NCBI GenBank assembly: GCA_005799265.1 | Contig: SYHD01000084.1 | Coordinates: 1-64,000 of the forward strand | From: Planctomycetia bacterium | Lineage (GTDB): Bacteria; Planctomycetota; Planctomycetia; Gemmatales; Gemmataceae | Direction of reading: 5' to 3' | Length of the DNA stretch: 64,000 nt | Shown here: positions 33,364 through 41,669 of the stretch, piece after piece | Layout: each line of letters begins with the position of its first letter | Numbering within the stretch: the first letter of the stretch is position 1 | The notes under the pieces: model-generated | Told to the model about the DNA's origin: nothing | Databases searched by the model: none | The model's input: only the letters and a program-made list of their open reading frames with translations | Program-made: the position numbers and the translations under genes

Positions 33364-34464
33364 TTAGCGCAAATTGGCCTGATTGACGACCGGCGTGACA
33401 TGGAAATCGAGTGACTTGCGCGCGACGCGCGGCCGCTCCGGATTGGTCGTCTCGTCTGCGATCTCGATGATGAGTTGATACTTGCCTGCCGGGAGCGCCG
33501 GCACGTAAAAGCAGTACGCGCCGTGCAGATCGTTGAGCCGAGCCTGGCGCCGCATCGTTGTTTGATTCTTGTCGAAGGGGCGCGACCAGACGCTCTCACC
33601 CTTCGCGTTCTTGAGTTCGAGGGAACACGCCAGGCGCGTCACGTAATCGCCATCCTTCGACAGTTCACTCGCGAAGTTCTTCAGCTCGACGTATAGTTGC
33701 ACCCACTCGCCTGGGCGTTCCTTCGACGCCGTCAGGAAGGCATGTGTGTCGGGAACGGGGACGTAATTCGCGAACCCGAGAATTTGTTTGCAGCAGCACA
33801 TCTTGCCGATCGTCAGCTCGCTGCGGGCGCGCACCGTCCAGCGCAGGCCGTCGATCTGCTCGATCAGCACCGCGACTTCTTGCGGCGACATCTCGGAAAT
33901 CGACTTCTTGAGAAACATCGTCAAGGGGGGCAGCAGGCGAAGGAGAAACTCCTGCGTCGCGTCGTCGTAAGCGCGTAGGTGCTGGATCGCTTCCTGGTGT
34001 CGGCCGTCGATCATGTCCTGCATCGCCTTGACCGCTGGGGCGTAATCGGTTTTGTCGGACTTCTCAAACGTTCTCGGCAAGAATTGCGGTTGGATGACAC
34101 CTGGCAGGAACGTCTTGGGTGGCGCGAGTTTGTCGCCGGCTTGAGTATCGCCGATCGTGACCACGCCGGAGTCGCCGCGTTTGGGCGGGTCCTTCACGTC
34201 CGCCGGTCGCAGCGCGTGGTCTCCCATTGCCGAGCTGGCGTTTCCGGTAGGCTCGGCGATCGATTTGGGCTGTGTTTCTTCGGTAACGAAGGCTGTCGAG
34301 AAGTTGCGATCGTCCGGCGGGCAACGCTGGGCAAGTTCGCGCAGGCGCTTTGAGCCGACCAGTGGATCACTGGCGATACTGGGGAACTGCGCGCAGCCCG
34401 GCAAAATCGTCAAACTGGCGAAAGCGACAAGTAGGCAACTAAATAAACTGCGCACCATCGGCAC
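33364..34464 (-). CDS. Exported lipoprotein, function unknown
   Basis: 366 aa; MVRSLFSCLLVAFASLTILPGC is a lipoprotein signal (lipobox ILPGC). ATG 34464 or 34458 may be used. Residues 100-200 are helical (KAMQDMIDGRHQEAIQHLRAYDDATQEFLLRLLPPLTMFLKKSISEMSPQEVAVLIEQIDGL), followed by TIGKMCCCKQILGFANYVPV and a beta-rich C-terminus that resembles an extracellular sandwich (QLYVELKNFASELSKDGDYVTRLACSLELKNAKGE). Family not recognised. It stands alone between the WD40 gene and the leader region. Confidence 0.72.
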   Translation of the reverse strand: MPMVRSLFSCLLVAFASLTILPGCAQFPSIASDPLVGSKRLRELAQRCPPDDRNFSTAFVTEETQPKSIAEPTGNASSAMGDHALRPADVKDPPKRGDSGVVTIGDTQAGDKLAPPKTFLPGVIQPQFLPRTFEKSDKTDYAPAVKAMQDMIDGRHQEAIQHLRAYDDATQEFLLRLLPPLTMFLKKSISEMSPQEVAVLIEQIDGLRWTVRARSELTIGKMCCCKQILGFANYVPVPDTHAFLTASKERPGEWVQLYVELKNFASELSKDGDYVTRLACSLELKNAKGESVWSRPFDKNQTTMRRQARLNDLHGAYCFYVPALPAGKYQLIIEIADETTNPERPRVARKSLDFHVTPVVNQANLR

Positions 34465-34616
34465 CTCAAGATCCGTAAGCCGATCCGCGGCGAACGGCAG
34501 GGGTCGGCGTGATACCGCAAGCGATTTGGAAGGTCAAGCGCATCTGTCCATGGGGCAGGTTGGCAACATGCCCCTCAAAACTTGACTTCTTGACTTCTCC
34601 GGGCCTGTGAAGACTC
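34465..34616. other. Intergenic start region before the Ala-rich gene
   Basis: The gap from the lipoprotein start codon to the promoter holds no visible gene. It probably includes the lipoprotein's own promoter on the minus strand, which was not identified. Confidence 0.35.
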
Positions 34617-34645
34617 TTGAGTCAGGAAAGCGGGTTGGGTATAAT
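34617..34645 (+). promoter_or_regulatory. Near-consensus sigma-70 promoter
   Basis: TTGAGT (34617-34622), 17 bp, TATAAT (34640-34645): one mismatch from consensus with ideal spacing. It points toward the Ala/Leu-rich gene, whose start codon is about 470 bp downstream. Confidence 0.6.
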
Positions 34646-35117
34646 TCCAGGGCTAGCGCGCACTCTGGGCGATTTGGGTCGACTTGCGCCCGGGCCTGAT
34701 CGATTCATATACCGTCCTTCGTGTGGTCTCTTGTTACCACTCTTGGAGGACGAATGTATTGTTTCACCCGATCCGGCACAAAACAGCCTCAGTCGGAAGC
34801 AACCTTCTCCCTCGCCTTGAACGGTAGCGTAGCCTGCTCCAAGCCCGGGTTTCTTTCCCTTCGGCGATGCCTCGCCTCCACCAATTTCTTCCGACGCTCG
34901 GCATATCGAGTTGCCGGATCGCCGGCGCGGGCGAACTCCGACAACAGGGAGACCAACGTCAGCAGGGCGATGCAGACTTGTTTCGACCTGTCGAGCCTCC
35001 TGGGCGATTACTCACCTTCGGCAGCCAGATGGGAATTGTCCTATAGTAATGTTCAACCGGAGAGCTCGCAATATTCGCTTCATCGCTTTTCCCCGGCTTC
35101 CCGCTGGAGACGCTCGG
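34646..35117 (+). other. Long untranslated or unassigned leader
   Basis: About 470 bp between the strong promoter and the next convincing start codon. TTGGAGGACGAATG near 34740 offers a ribosome site with tight spacing and a weak ORF (MYCFTRSGTKQPQSE...), but that ORF runs over the real gene in another frame and lacks protein character. The region could be a structured leader, an unannotated small RNA, or a small gene. Confidence 0.35.
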
Positions 35118-36254
35118 ATGTCTTGCTTCTGTCCGAAAAAACTCCAGGCCATGCAGGCAGACTTCAAGCTGCCCAAGATCGATTTCGCGCTGCCGGCCGG
35201 CAGTATCGGCGCCATGGCGAAACTGTCCGCACTGATGAGCGCGAAGGCGTCAGCCTCGGCAACTGCCGCGCTGTCCGCGAAGGCGATGGCGGATTTACGC
35301 GTGACGTTCTCCGCCACGGCGAACATGAAGTTGTCCCTGCTCGCATCCGTCATGGCCAGCTTCAAAGCGAGCGGGAGCCTGTCGATGGGTGCAGGCATGG
35401 GCGGCATGCTCGGTTCACTCAACATGCACTGGCCGCATCTGAAGGGATTGCTCCTCCCCAATCTTCCTCACCTTCCCGCCATCAATGCCCTGGGGCTGTT
35501 AGCCGCCCTGGTGGGCAATCTCAAAATGAATTTGAAGGTTGACCTCACTTCCCCGAAAGCGCTGATGGAACTGAAGGCGAAACTCGAAGCGATCATCGTG
35601 GCCAAGGCGGAACTGGAGGCGAAAGCGGCATTGGCAGCGCAGGCGCGCGTCAGCGCGAGCGCCGCCCTCGCGGCGAACCTCAGTGCGACCGCGGCGCTGG
35701 CCGCTTCCGCCCAGGCTTCGTTCGCTGCCGACATGGCGGTCTTGATGAAAGGCTCGCTGGCGTTGAGCCTCCCCTTCAAGCCCCCGGATCCGCTGAGCCA
35801 GCTGGGGGCGATGATCCAGGCCATGCTCGATCTCAACTTGCCGGCCATGACCGTCCCGCCGTTGGAACTGGCGCAGCTATCCGGTTTGTTGGCAGCGGTT
35901 GCGTCGATCAAGACGGGGCTGGGTATCAACCTGCTCGCGTCAGGTTCGGCCTCGCTGGTCGCCAGCTTCCTCGCCAAGGTCGACTTGAAGGCGGTGATCG
36001 CTCTGGCGGCCTCCCTCGACATGAAGGCGAGCGCGGCGATGTCGGTCCAGGCCAAGGCGGCGGCCAGCGCAGCGTTGGCCGCACAAGCCAAAGTCGCCGG
36101 AGCGCTATCGGCCAAGCTGGACGCGATGCTGAACCCCCTGAGCGTGGGGCAGCTGGGTTCCTTGTCGGTCGCCATGCTGCTGGGCGGCCTGCTTGGGTTG
36201 TCCGGACTCAAGCTCCCGAAAAGCCCCTGCGAGATTTGCGTTTTCTTGAAGTGA
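35118..36254 (+). CDS. Ala/Leu/Met/Lys-rich repetitive helical protein with Cys caps
   Basis: 378 aa from ATG 35118 (GGAGA upstream). Composition is extreme: repeated ASAxAALAAxAK units such as SAKASASATAALSAKAMA and QAKAAASAALAAQAKVAGALSAK, with LNLPALPPL-like turns. MSCFCPKK at the start and SPCEICVFLK at the end put Cys pairs at both termini. No signal peptide or enzymatic motif. It may be a fibrous or scaffold protein built from amphipathic helices. The track ORF begins upstream without support. Confidence 0.75.
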   Translation: MSCFCPKKLQAMQADFKLPKIDFALPAGSIGAMAKLSALMSAKASASATAALSAKAMADLRVTFSATANMKLSLLASVMASFKASGSLSMGAGMGGMLGSLNMHWPHLKGLLLPNLPHLPAINALGLLAALVGNLKMNLKVDLTSPKALMELKAKLEAIIVAKAELEAKAALAAQARVSASAALAANLSATAALAASAQASFAADMAVLMKGSLALSLPFKPPDPLSQLGAMIQAMLDLNLPAMTVPPLELAQLSGLLAAVASIKTGLGINLLASGSASLVASFLAKVDLKAVIALAASLDMKASAAMSVQAKAAASAALAAQAKVAGALSAKLDAMLNPLSVGQLGSLSVAMLLGGLLGLSGLKLPKSPCEICVFLK

Positions 36255-36684
36255 TCTTGTAAAGGTGCCTGGGGAAGATCTCTACACCTTTTCGACGATC
36301 GTGTCGGAGACCGGGTCAAACAGGCCTGAGCCGATGCCGTCGGCCATGGTGTCATAATGCGATGGCCTCCTGCGTTTGGGATAAAGACCTTGTGGCAACG
36401 TCTTTATGCCAAATTAGGGGCCATCGCGCCAGGGTATCGGTGAGAATTGCGGGCTAGGCGTTGCCGAACAATCTGCTGCAGCAGCCGGCGGCTCTTTTAT
36501 CGGTTTCCACAGTATCATGCCCAGCAGGCCGCCGCTGCTGAGCTTTGGCGTGCGATCAATAGTGTGCAAACGACCATTTTTCATCGCAAGCGGAAAACGA
36601 ATAAGATCCGCGCGTCCTTGCAACGCCACGCGCGCGCGTTATAATCGGTGCGTCCTTTCCCTCTTCCCTTCGAGGCCCTCAGCC
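36255..36684. other. Intergenic stretch with an 8-bp hairpin
   Basis: About 430 bp with no convincing gene. ATAAAGAC (36381-36388) and GTCTTTAT (36400-36407) form an 8-bp stem with an 11-base loop. A modest AT-rich patch precedes the next gene at about 36640. Confidence 0.4.
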
Positions 36685-38073
36685 ATGAACCGATCGCTAC
36701 TTTGGACGCTGCCGCTCGTGCTGATCGGCATTCTTAGCTCGCGCCAGGCCGACGCGGCGTGCTGCTACTTCTCGGCCAAGAACGCCGACATCTTGCAGCC
36801 GGCGCAGAAGGCGTACATCACCTGGGACCCGGTCGAGAAGAAGGAGACCTTCACGGTGCAGCCCAAGTTCGAAGGCAACGCCCTCGACTTCGGCATGGTG
36901 ATTCCGACGCCCAGCCAGCCCAAGCTCAACGAGATGCCGCGCGATTTCTTCAGGCACTTCGCGATCTACTCGATCATGAAACGCCGCGAAATGCCGCACT
37001 CGAAGCTGCTGCACATCATCGATCCTGCGCCGAAAAAGTTGTTCAAAAGCGGTGGATTACCGCCTAGTTCGCCGGATCCCACCACGAAGAAGGATGGCAC
37101 GCCGCCGCCCAAGGTCATCGTGCTCGAGGAAGGCGTGGTTGGCACGCTCGATTACAAGATCATTACGGCCGAGCGCGCGGACGATCTCTATCAATGGCTG
37201 AAGGATCACAAGTACAACTACTCGGGCGACGAGGCGACGCTGAACCATTACGTGCAGAAGAAATGGATCTTCACGGTGATGAAGATCGACACCGCGCAGA
37301 TGAAGCGCAACAAGGACGGCACATTCGCCGGCGAGGTGTCGCCGACGCGCTTCAGTTTCACGACCGAGAAGCTCGTCTATCCGCTGAAGATCACGCAGAT
37401 CTCGGTGAAGGAAAAGACCGAGGCGCTCTTTTATGTGCAGGCGCCGTTCAAGGTCGATCTGCCGGGCGACATGACTTACCAGTACACCTGGATCCCGTCG
37501 CTGCAAGGCGCGATCGGCTGCACGCCGGACGGCATCCCCGGCGGCGGCGACGATTGGCTGAAACGCTTCGGCCCGCAGATCCCGCCTCTTTTGACGCGCG
37601 CCCAGGAACTCGGCTTCCGGTTCTTCCCCGGCCAACGTCCGCAACCCGGCAAAGACGGCAAGATCCCGACCACGATGGAGTGGGCCCGCAAGCTTTCCAA
37701 GAACGACATCGACATCCTTACAGGTAAATTCACCTATAGCGAAAAAGTCCCCGACGTCGACGCCGGCTTTACCATCGCCGACACCAAAGACCCGGTGCGC
37801 GCCAAGGCGATCGCCAAGGTCATCCGTGAACGACTCGCCAAGGCGTTCAAGGAGCGCCCCTACGGCTACCTCGTCCGGCAAGCCCCCGCGAAGGAAGTTC
37901 AGGACTTGCAGCACCTCGCCGGGCATCTCACGGAAGGCCTGTTCATCACGAAGTTCCGCAAAATCTTCACGCGCGGCGAAATGAACGACGACCTGCTCAT
38001 CGTGCCTGCGCGGTACAATGACACGGAGGATCGCTCCGAATACGAAGAGATGCTGCCGACGTCGCCGCCGTGA
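36685..38073 (+). CDS. DUF2330 exported protein
   Basis: 462 aa from ATG 36685. MNRSLLWTLPLVLIGILSSRQADA is a signal peptide; CCYFSAKNADILQPAQKAYITWDP at the mature N-terminus and PQFEGNALDFGMVIPTPSQP are signatures of DUF2330 (CC..F......V......I.WD...E...). A Pro-rich loop around 150 and a C-terminal KFRKIFTRGEMNDDLLIVPA follow. Family members are secreted proteins of unknown function. It is followed 60 bp later by MmuM on the same strand. Confidence 0.85.
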   Translation: MNRSLLWTLPLVLIGILSSRQADAACCYFSAKNADILQPAQKAYITWDPVEKKETFTVQPKFEGNALDFGMVIPTPSQPKLNEMPRDFFRHFAIYSIMKRREMPHSKLLHIIDPAPKKLFKSGGLPPSSPDPTTKKDGTPPPKVIVLEEGVVGTLDYKIITAERADDLYQWLKDHKYNYSGDEATLNHYVQKKWIFTVMKIDTAQMKRNKDGTFAGEVSPTRFSFTTEKLVYPLKITQISVKEKTEALFYVQAPFKVDLPGDMTYQYTWIPSLQGAIGCTPDGIPGGGDDWLKRFGPQIPPLLTRAQELGFRFFPGQRPQPGKDGKIPTTMEWARKLSKNDIDILTGKFTYSEKVPDVDAGFTIADTKDPVRAKAIAKVIRERLAKAFKERPYGYLVRQAPAKEVQDLQHLAGHLTEGLFITKFRKIFTRGEMNDDLLIVPARYNDTEDRSEYEEMLPTSPP

Positions 38074-38133
38074 TTTTGGTGAGTGGTGTTTCAAGCCTGC
38101 AGGCGACAAAGGAGCCTGCGGGGTTTCTTCTCC

Positions 38134-39069
38134 ATGAATCCGATCGCGCCATTCTTGGAACGCTCCAACGTCGTCATTCTCGACGGGGCGCTCGCGACCG
38201 AACTCGAACGGCGCGGGGCGGATCTGCGCGATCCGTTGTGGTCCGCGAAATTGCTGATCGAGAATCCCCATCTGATTCGCCAGGTGCATTACGATTACTT
38301 CTCTGCCGGCGCCAACGTCGCCACCACCGCCAGCTATCAGGCGACCATCCCCGGCCTGACGCGGCGCGGTCTGAGCGAAGCGCAAGCGGCCAATGTCCTG
38401 CGCCTGAGCGTTCGCCTGGCTCAGCAAGCGCGTGACGAGTATTTTCTCCCCTCCAATCGGGAGCGCCTCAAGCCGCTCGTCGCTGCATCGATCGGCTGTT
38501 ACGGCGCTTCTCTCGCTGACGGCTCGGAGTATCGCGGCGACTATGGCCTGACCCTCCAACAACTCATCGACTGGCATCGCCCGCGCGTCGAGATCCTGGC
38601 CGACAGCGGCGCCGACCTCTTCGCCTGCGAAACGATCCCGTGCCTGCTCGAAGCCGAGGCGCTGGTGAGGCTACTCGGCGAGTTTCCGCACATGTCCGCC
38701 TGGCTGAGCTTCAGCTGCAAGGACGAGCGCCATCTCTGCCACGGCGAATCGTTCCGCGACGCCATCGAATTGGCCAACGCAGCGCCAAACGTCATCGCGG
38801 CCGGCGTCAATTGCTCGGCGCCTCGTTTCATCGACGGCTTGCTCACAACGGTCGCCGAGGTCTCCACGATACCGCTCGTCGTCTATCCCAACCGTGGTGA
38901 ATCATGGGACGCAAAGCAGCGCTGCTGGCAAGGCGCGACTGCAGAGCCCGAATGGCGCGACTGCGTCCAGCGCTGGCACAAGGCGGGCGCAAGGTTGATA
39001 GGCGGTTGTTGCCGCACCACGCCCGAGACGATTCGACATATCGCGACGGCCCTTCGTCCAGGCGTGTAA
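38134..39069 (+). CDS. mmuM: Homocysteine S-methyltransferase (MmuM-like)
   Basis: 311 aa from ATG 38134. [14 protein letters not shown] is the N-terminal strand of the barrel. Zinc ligands are visible: GVNCSAP (~228-234) and GGCCRTTP (~289-296), together the signature of cobalamin-independent homocysteine methyltransferases using S-methylmethionine or SAM. The length (~310) is normal. Unlike MetH, no corrinoid domain is present. The symbol is by family; substrate preference is not shown. Confidence 0.88.
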   Translation: MNPIAPFLERSNVVILDGALATELERRGADLRDPLWSAKLLIENPHLIRQVHYDYFSAGANVATTASYQATIPGLTRRGLSEAQAANVLRLSVRLAQQARDEYFLPSNRERLKPLVAASIGCYGASLADGSEYRGDYGLTLQQLIDWHRPRVEILADSGADLFACETIPCLLEAEALVRLLGEFPHMSAWLSFSCKDERHLCHGESFRDAIELANAAPNVIAAGVNCSAPRFIDGLLTTVAEVSTIPLVVYPNRGESWDAKQRCWQGATAEPEWRDCVQRWHKAGARLIGGCCRTTPETIRHIATALRPGV

Positions 39070-39141
39070 AGAGTCACTCCTGACTTTGACACAAATCGCT
39101 CTTGCCTGTATGATGCTGAAGCCCACATTGAAAGACCGCGC

Positions 39142-40077
39142 ATGTTCAAATGGCTGAGCCGATTGTTTGGTTGGTCGAAGCGCACCAAGGAGAAGCAGGC
39201 AACGCTTGCGAGCGTGGGCCTTGCGTCTCTCGAGCGCATCGTGCTTACCGATGGCGTCGCCCGCACGCTGTTCGAGGATTTCGCCGAGCATCGCCGCTCG
39301 GCGCGCGGCGACGAAGAGATCGGCTGGGTGCTGATGGGCCTACGCCAAGGCACCGAGGCGGTCGCTCTGGCCGCCCTGCCTGCCGGCGCCGAGCGCGACG
39401 CTGGCGCCGCGCACGTGCAATTCAACAGCGAAGCTCAGGCCCTGGCGAGCCGCATCATTCGCCAGTCCGACAAGCGGCTCGCGATCATCGGCGTCGTCCA
39501 CACCCATCCGGGCAGCATGCGCTCACCCAGCAGCGGCGATCTGCACGGCGACAGTCAATGGGTCGCCAATCTCCGCGGCGGTGAAGGCGTCTTCGCCATC
39601 GGCACGGCCGACGCGCGTACCCAGGGGCGAATCGACGCCAGCAATATTCAGGCGTATGGCGATCTCTGCTTCAGTTGGTGCGCACTGGGCAAGGGGGATG
39701 CGCGTTACCGCTCGCTGCCGGTGCAGGTGGCGATCGGCAACGATCTCGCGTCTCCGTTGCGCCCCGTGTGGAACGTGATCGAATCCCATGCGGAGCCTTT
39801 GAACAAGCTGAGCCGGCTTTTCGCAAAGGTGGAATATGAGGCGGCCAAAATTGCGGACGCCCCGACGCTGGTCGTCAAGATCGCCCTCGCCGAGCCGCGC
39901 CAGCAAATTCACCTCTTGTTAAGCGATACGGGCGCGCGGTATTATTGGAGTGTCGACAAGGAGCTGATCGCGGTCGGCGCCGACGAAGGGCAACTGGACC
40001 GCGCCGTGTTTCTCATCCTCGCGGAATTGGCCAAGGGGCCGATCATCAAGACCGCGGCGATGCCAACGTTCGTTTGA
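39142..40077 (+). CDS. JAMM/JAB (MPN) isopeptidase-like protein
   Basis: 311 aa. After a short basic N-terminus, residues 55-140 form a JAB domain: DEEIGWVLMG (E59), HTHPG (H120, H122) and SPSSGDLHGD (S130, D133), the complete zinc-binding ExnHxHPx7-10SxxD signature. Such enzymes remove ubiquitin-like proteins or process their precursors. A C-terminal domain of about 130 aa (AEPLNKLSRLFAKVEYEAAKIADAPTLVVKIALAEPRQQIHLLLSDTG) has no named family. It is first in the block of co-directional conjugation-type genes; a 31-bp gap follows. Confidence 0.87.
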   Translation: MFKWLSRLFGWSKRTKEKQATLASVGLASLERIVLTDGVARTLFEDFAEHRRSARGDEEIGWVLMGLRQGTEAVALAALPAGAERDAGAAHVQFNSEAQALASRIIRQSDKRLAIIGVVHTHPGSMRSPSSGDLHGDSQWVANLRGGEGVFAIGTADARTQGRIDASNIQAYGDLCFSWCALGKGDARYRSLPVQVAIGNDLASPLRPVWNVIESHAEPLNKLSRLFAKVEYEAAKIADAPTLVVKIALAEPRQQIHLLLSDTGARYYWSVDKELIAVGADEGQLDRAVFLILAELAKGPIIKTAAMPTFV

Positions 40078-40108
40078 GAACAAGTCGAACCCCGCAAGGA
40101 GACCCAGC

Positions 40109-40309
40109 ATGGACTTTCGAGCCGTCAACACCGAAGAACGCCAAAAATTAATCGACGCCCTGCGCGGCAACGCCCAGGACAGCCTCGCGATCCTGATGGA
40201 TCGGCGCGACACCTCGTTCGTGGGCGCCAGCGAGGAGATCAGCGACGAGGAGGTCATCTCCGCGATCCAGTCGGTGCCGTGCCATTACGCAGTGGTCAGT
40301 GGCCAGTAG
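40109..40309 (+). CDS. Small protein in the conjugation operon (candidate modifier)
   Basis: 66 aa from ATG 40109 with a good ribosome site (AAGGAGACCCAGC). It has MDFRAVNTEERQKLIDALRGNAQDSLAILMDRRDTSF and an acidic SEEISDEEVISAI. Its position between JAMM and E2 genes makes it the candidate ubiquitin-like or adaptor protein, but no beta-grasp pattern or C-terminal GG is visible. The last six codons (AVVSGQ) read into a heptamer repeat that provides TAG, so the native C-terminus, where a Gly tail would be needed, may have been altered. Confidence 0.6.
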   Translation: MDFRAVNTEERQKLIDALRGNAQDSLAILMDRRDTSFVGASEEISDEEVISAIQSVPCHYAVVSGQ

Positions 40310-40365
40310 TCAGTGGTCAGTGACCATTGAACCCTCACCACTGACAACTGACTACTGGCAACTGC
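40289..40365. repeat. Heptamer hairpin filling the gap between the 66-aa and E2-like genes
   Basis: CAGTGGT-type units (40289-40322) face complementary units (40336-40365); a GCCAGTAGTCAGT block pairs exactly. The array contains the upstream stop codon and its other arm ends two bases before the E2-like ATG (40368), which therefore has no Shine-Dalgarno. Confidence 0.85.
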
Positions 40366-40367
40366 TT

Positions 40368-40793
40368 ATGAGCCTCCTCGACAGCGAAACCGGCAAGAGA
40401 CGCCTGCTGACTATCGAGATCCCGATCCTCGAGCGCTACAATGGGGAGCGCGCCGAGGAGTACAAGATCAAGGTCGTCAAGCACGGCAAGAGTTTGTTGT
40501 TGCGCTATGCTCTCAAGCCGATGCACAACATCTATCAGCTGGAGACGCGGCTGCCCACGGAATACCCACTCCTGGCGCCGGAGACGCGCGTCTTGACGCC
40601 GTTGAAGATTTGCCCTCATCTTCTGGAAGGGCAGCTCTTGTGCATGTGGCGGCAAGGCAGCACGCGCGAGACGAGCCGTTGGGACCCGGCGAAGTTCACC
40701 TGCGTGTTCGCCGTGCAGGCAGCCTGGCGCTGGCTGGCGTGCTATGAGGTCTGGCACGAAACCGGCGAATGGCCGTTGCCCGAGGCCGTGTAG
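40368..40793 (+). CDS. E2-like (ubiquitin-conjugating fold) protein
   Basis: 141 aa. LETRLPTEYPLLAPETRVLTPLKICPHLLEGQLLCMWRQGS matches the E2 core YP..pP.v.........HPni...G.iCl......W.P, with Cys92 at the catalytic position and RWDPAKFT closing the site. C82 is a second Cys nearby. Bacterial E2-like proteins with E1 and JAB partners have been described computationally as antecedents of ubiquitin signalling. The start codon directly abuts a heptamer hairpin arm. Confidence 0.8.
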   Translation: MSLLDSETGKRRLLTIEIPILERYNGERAEEYKIKVVKHGKSLLLRYALKPMHNIYQLETRLPTEYPLLAPETRVLTPLKICPHLLEGQLLCMWRQGSTRETSRWDPAKFTCVFAVQAAWRWLACYEVWHETGEWPLPEAV

Positions 40794-40802
40794 AAAGCTT
40801 TC

Positions 40803-41606
40803 ATGGCGCACCTCTTCCAGGTCGGCGCGGGCTCGGGCGGCATGACCGTCCTCGATATCGTGTGCCGCGATCCGCGCCTCACGCACGTCACGCTTGTTGA
40901 GCCCGATATCTACAAAGCGCACAATGTGATACGCCATCCATTTCCCATGTCCGCCGTCGATTCGTTCAAGGTCGATTTCGCCAAGAATTGGCTTGAAGAA
41001 CGCCGGGCCGATTTGCATGTCAAGACTCTGCGCTGCAACCTGATGGATTCGGCGTTCGGTGAGCCAATCGAAGAAGCCGTCCGCTCGTGCGATCTTGGTA
41101 TCTGTGCCGCGGACAACGAGCCGGCGAAGTTTTTCTTTGACGCCTTGATGCGGCGGCACAAGAAGCCGTGGACGCTCGGCGAAGTGCTGTCGGGCGGCAT
41201 CGGCGGGTTCGTGCACTGGTTCGTCTCCGACGGGCCGTGCTATGGCTGCGTCGCGAGTCATCTGCGCCGCACGGTCAAGGTTGACGACGGCAAGCCGCCC
41301 GATTATTCCGCGCCGGGCGGGCCAGCGCCGGAGACGACGATTCCCGCGAGCCGGGCGTCCATCGAAACGATCGCCGCCTTGCACGCCCAGATCACGCTGC
41401 AGCTCTTGACGCACGGCAAAGACTATGCTCCGGGCTTTTCCAGTCTGCTGTTCACCCTTGAAAAGGTTCCGGGCATTTTCGACGAGGCCTATCGCGCCCA
41501 TCGCTTTCGCGTCGCGCGCGCCGCGGACTGCTTGATCTGCCGCGAGAACGTGAATCCGCACGATCTTGATCGCGCTCTTGACGACGCGCTGGCACGTCTG
41601 CAATGA
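40803..41606 (+). CDS. E1/ThiF-family adenylyltransferase
   Basis: 267 aa, 9 bp after the E2-like gene. VGAGSGGMTVLDI is the nucleotide loop, and VTLVEPDIYKAHNVIRHPF matches the E1 segment with the conserved Asp and the NxxR residues used in ATP binding. DLGICAADNEPAKFF is the following strand. Two CxxC pairs (PCYGCV and DCLICR) form the structural zinc site of ThiF/MoeB. The expected reaction is adenylation of the C-terminus of a ubiquitin-like protein; no separate transfer Cys is evident. Confidence 0.85.
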   Translation: MAHLFQVGAGSGGMTVLDIVCRDPRLTHVTLVEPDIYKAHNVIRHPFPMSAVDSFKVDFAKNWLEERRADLHVKTLRCNLMDSAFGEPIEEAVRSCDLGICAADNEPAKFFFDALMRRHKKPWTLGEVLSGGIGGFVHWFVSDGPCYGCVASHLRRTVKVDDGKPPDYSAPGGPAPETTIPASRASIETIAALHAQITLQLLTHGKDYAPGFSSLLFTLEKVPGIFDEAYRAHRFRVARAADCLICRENVNPHDLDRALDDALARLQ

Positions 41607-41669
41607 TCGTGAGATAAGAGTGTGGGCCGGATTGGCAACCCGGCCTACGGTCCCACGATACCATTGACC

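Noticed and set aside
34721-35542. 273-aa plus ORF in the leader
   Set aside because: Overlaps the Ala-rich gene in another frame and has no protein-like composition beyond a possible ribosome site.
37057-38577. 506-aa minus-strand ORF
   Set aside because: Antisense to DUF2330 and the homocysteine methyltransferase, which both have clear family motifs.
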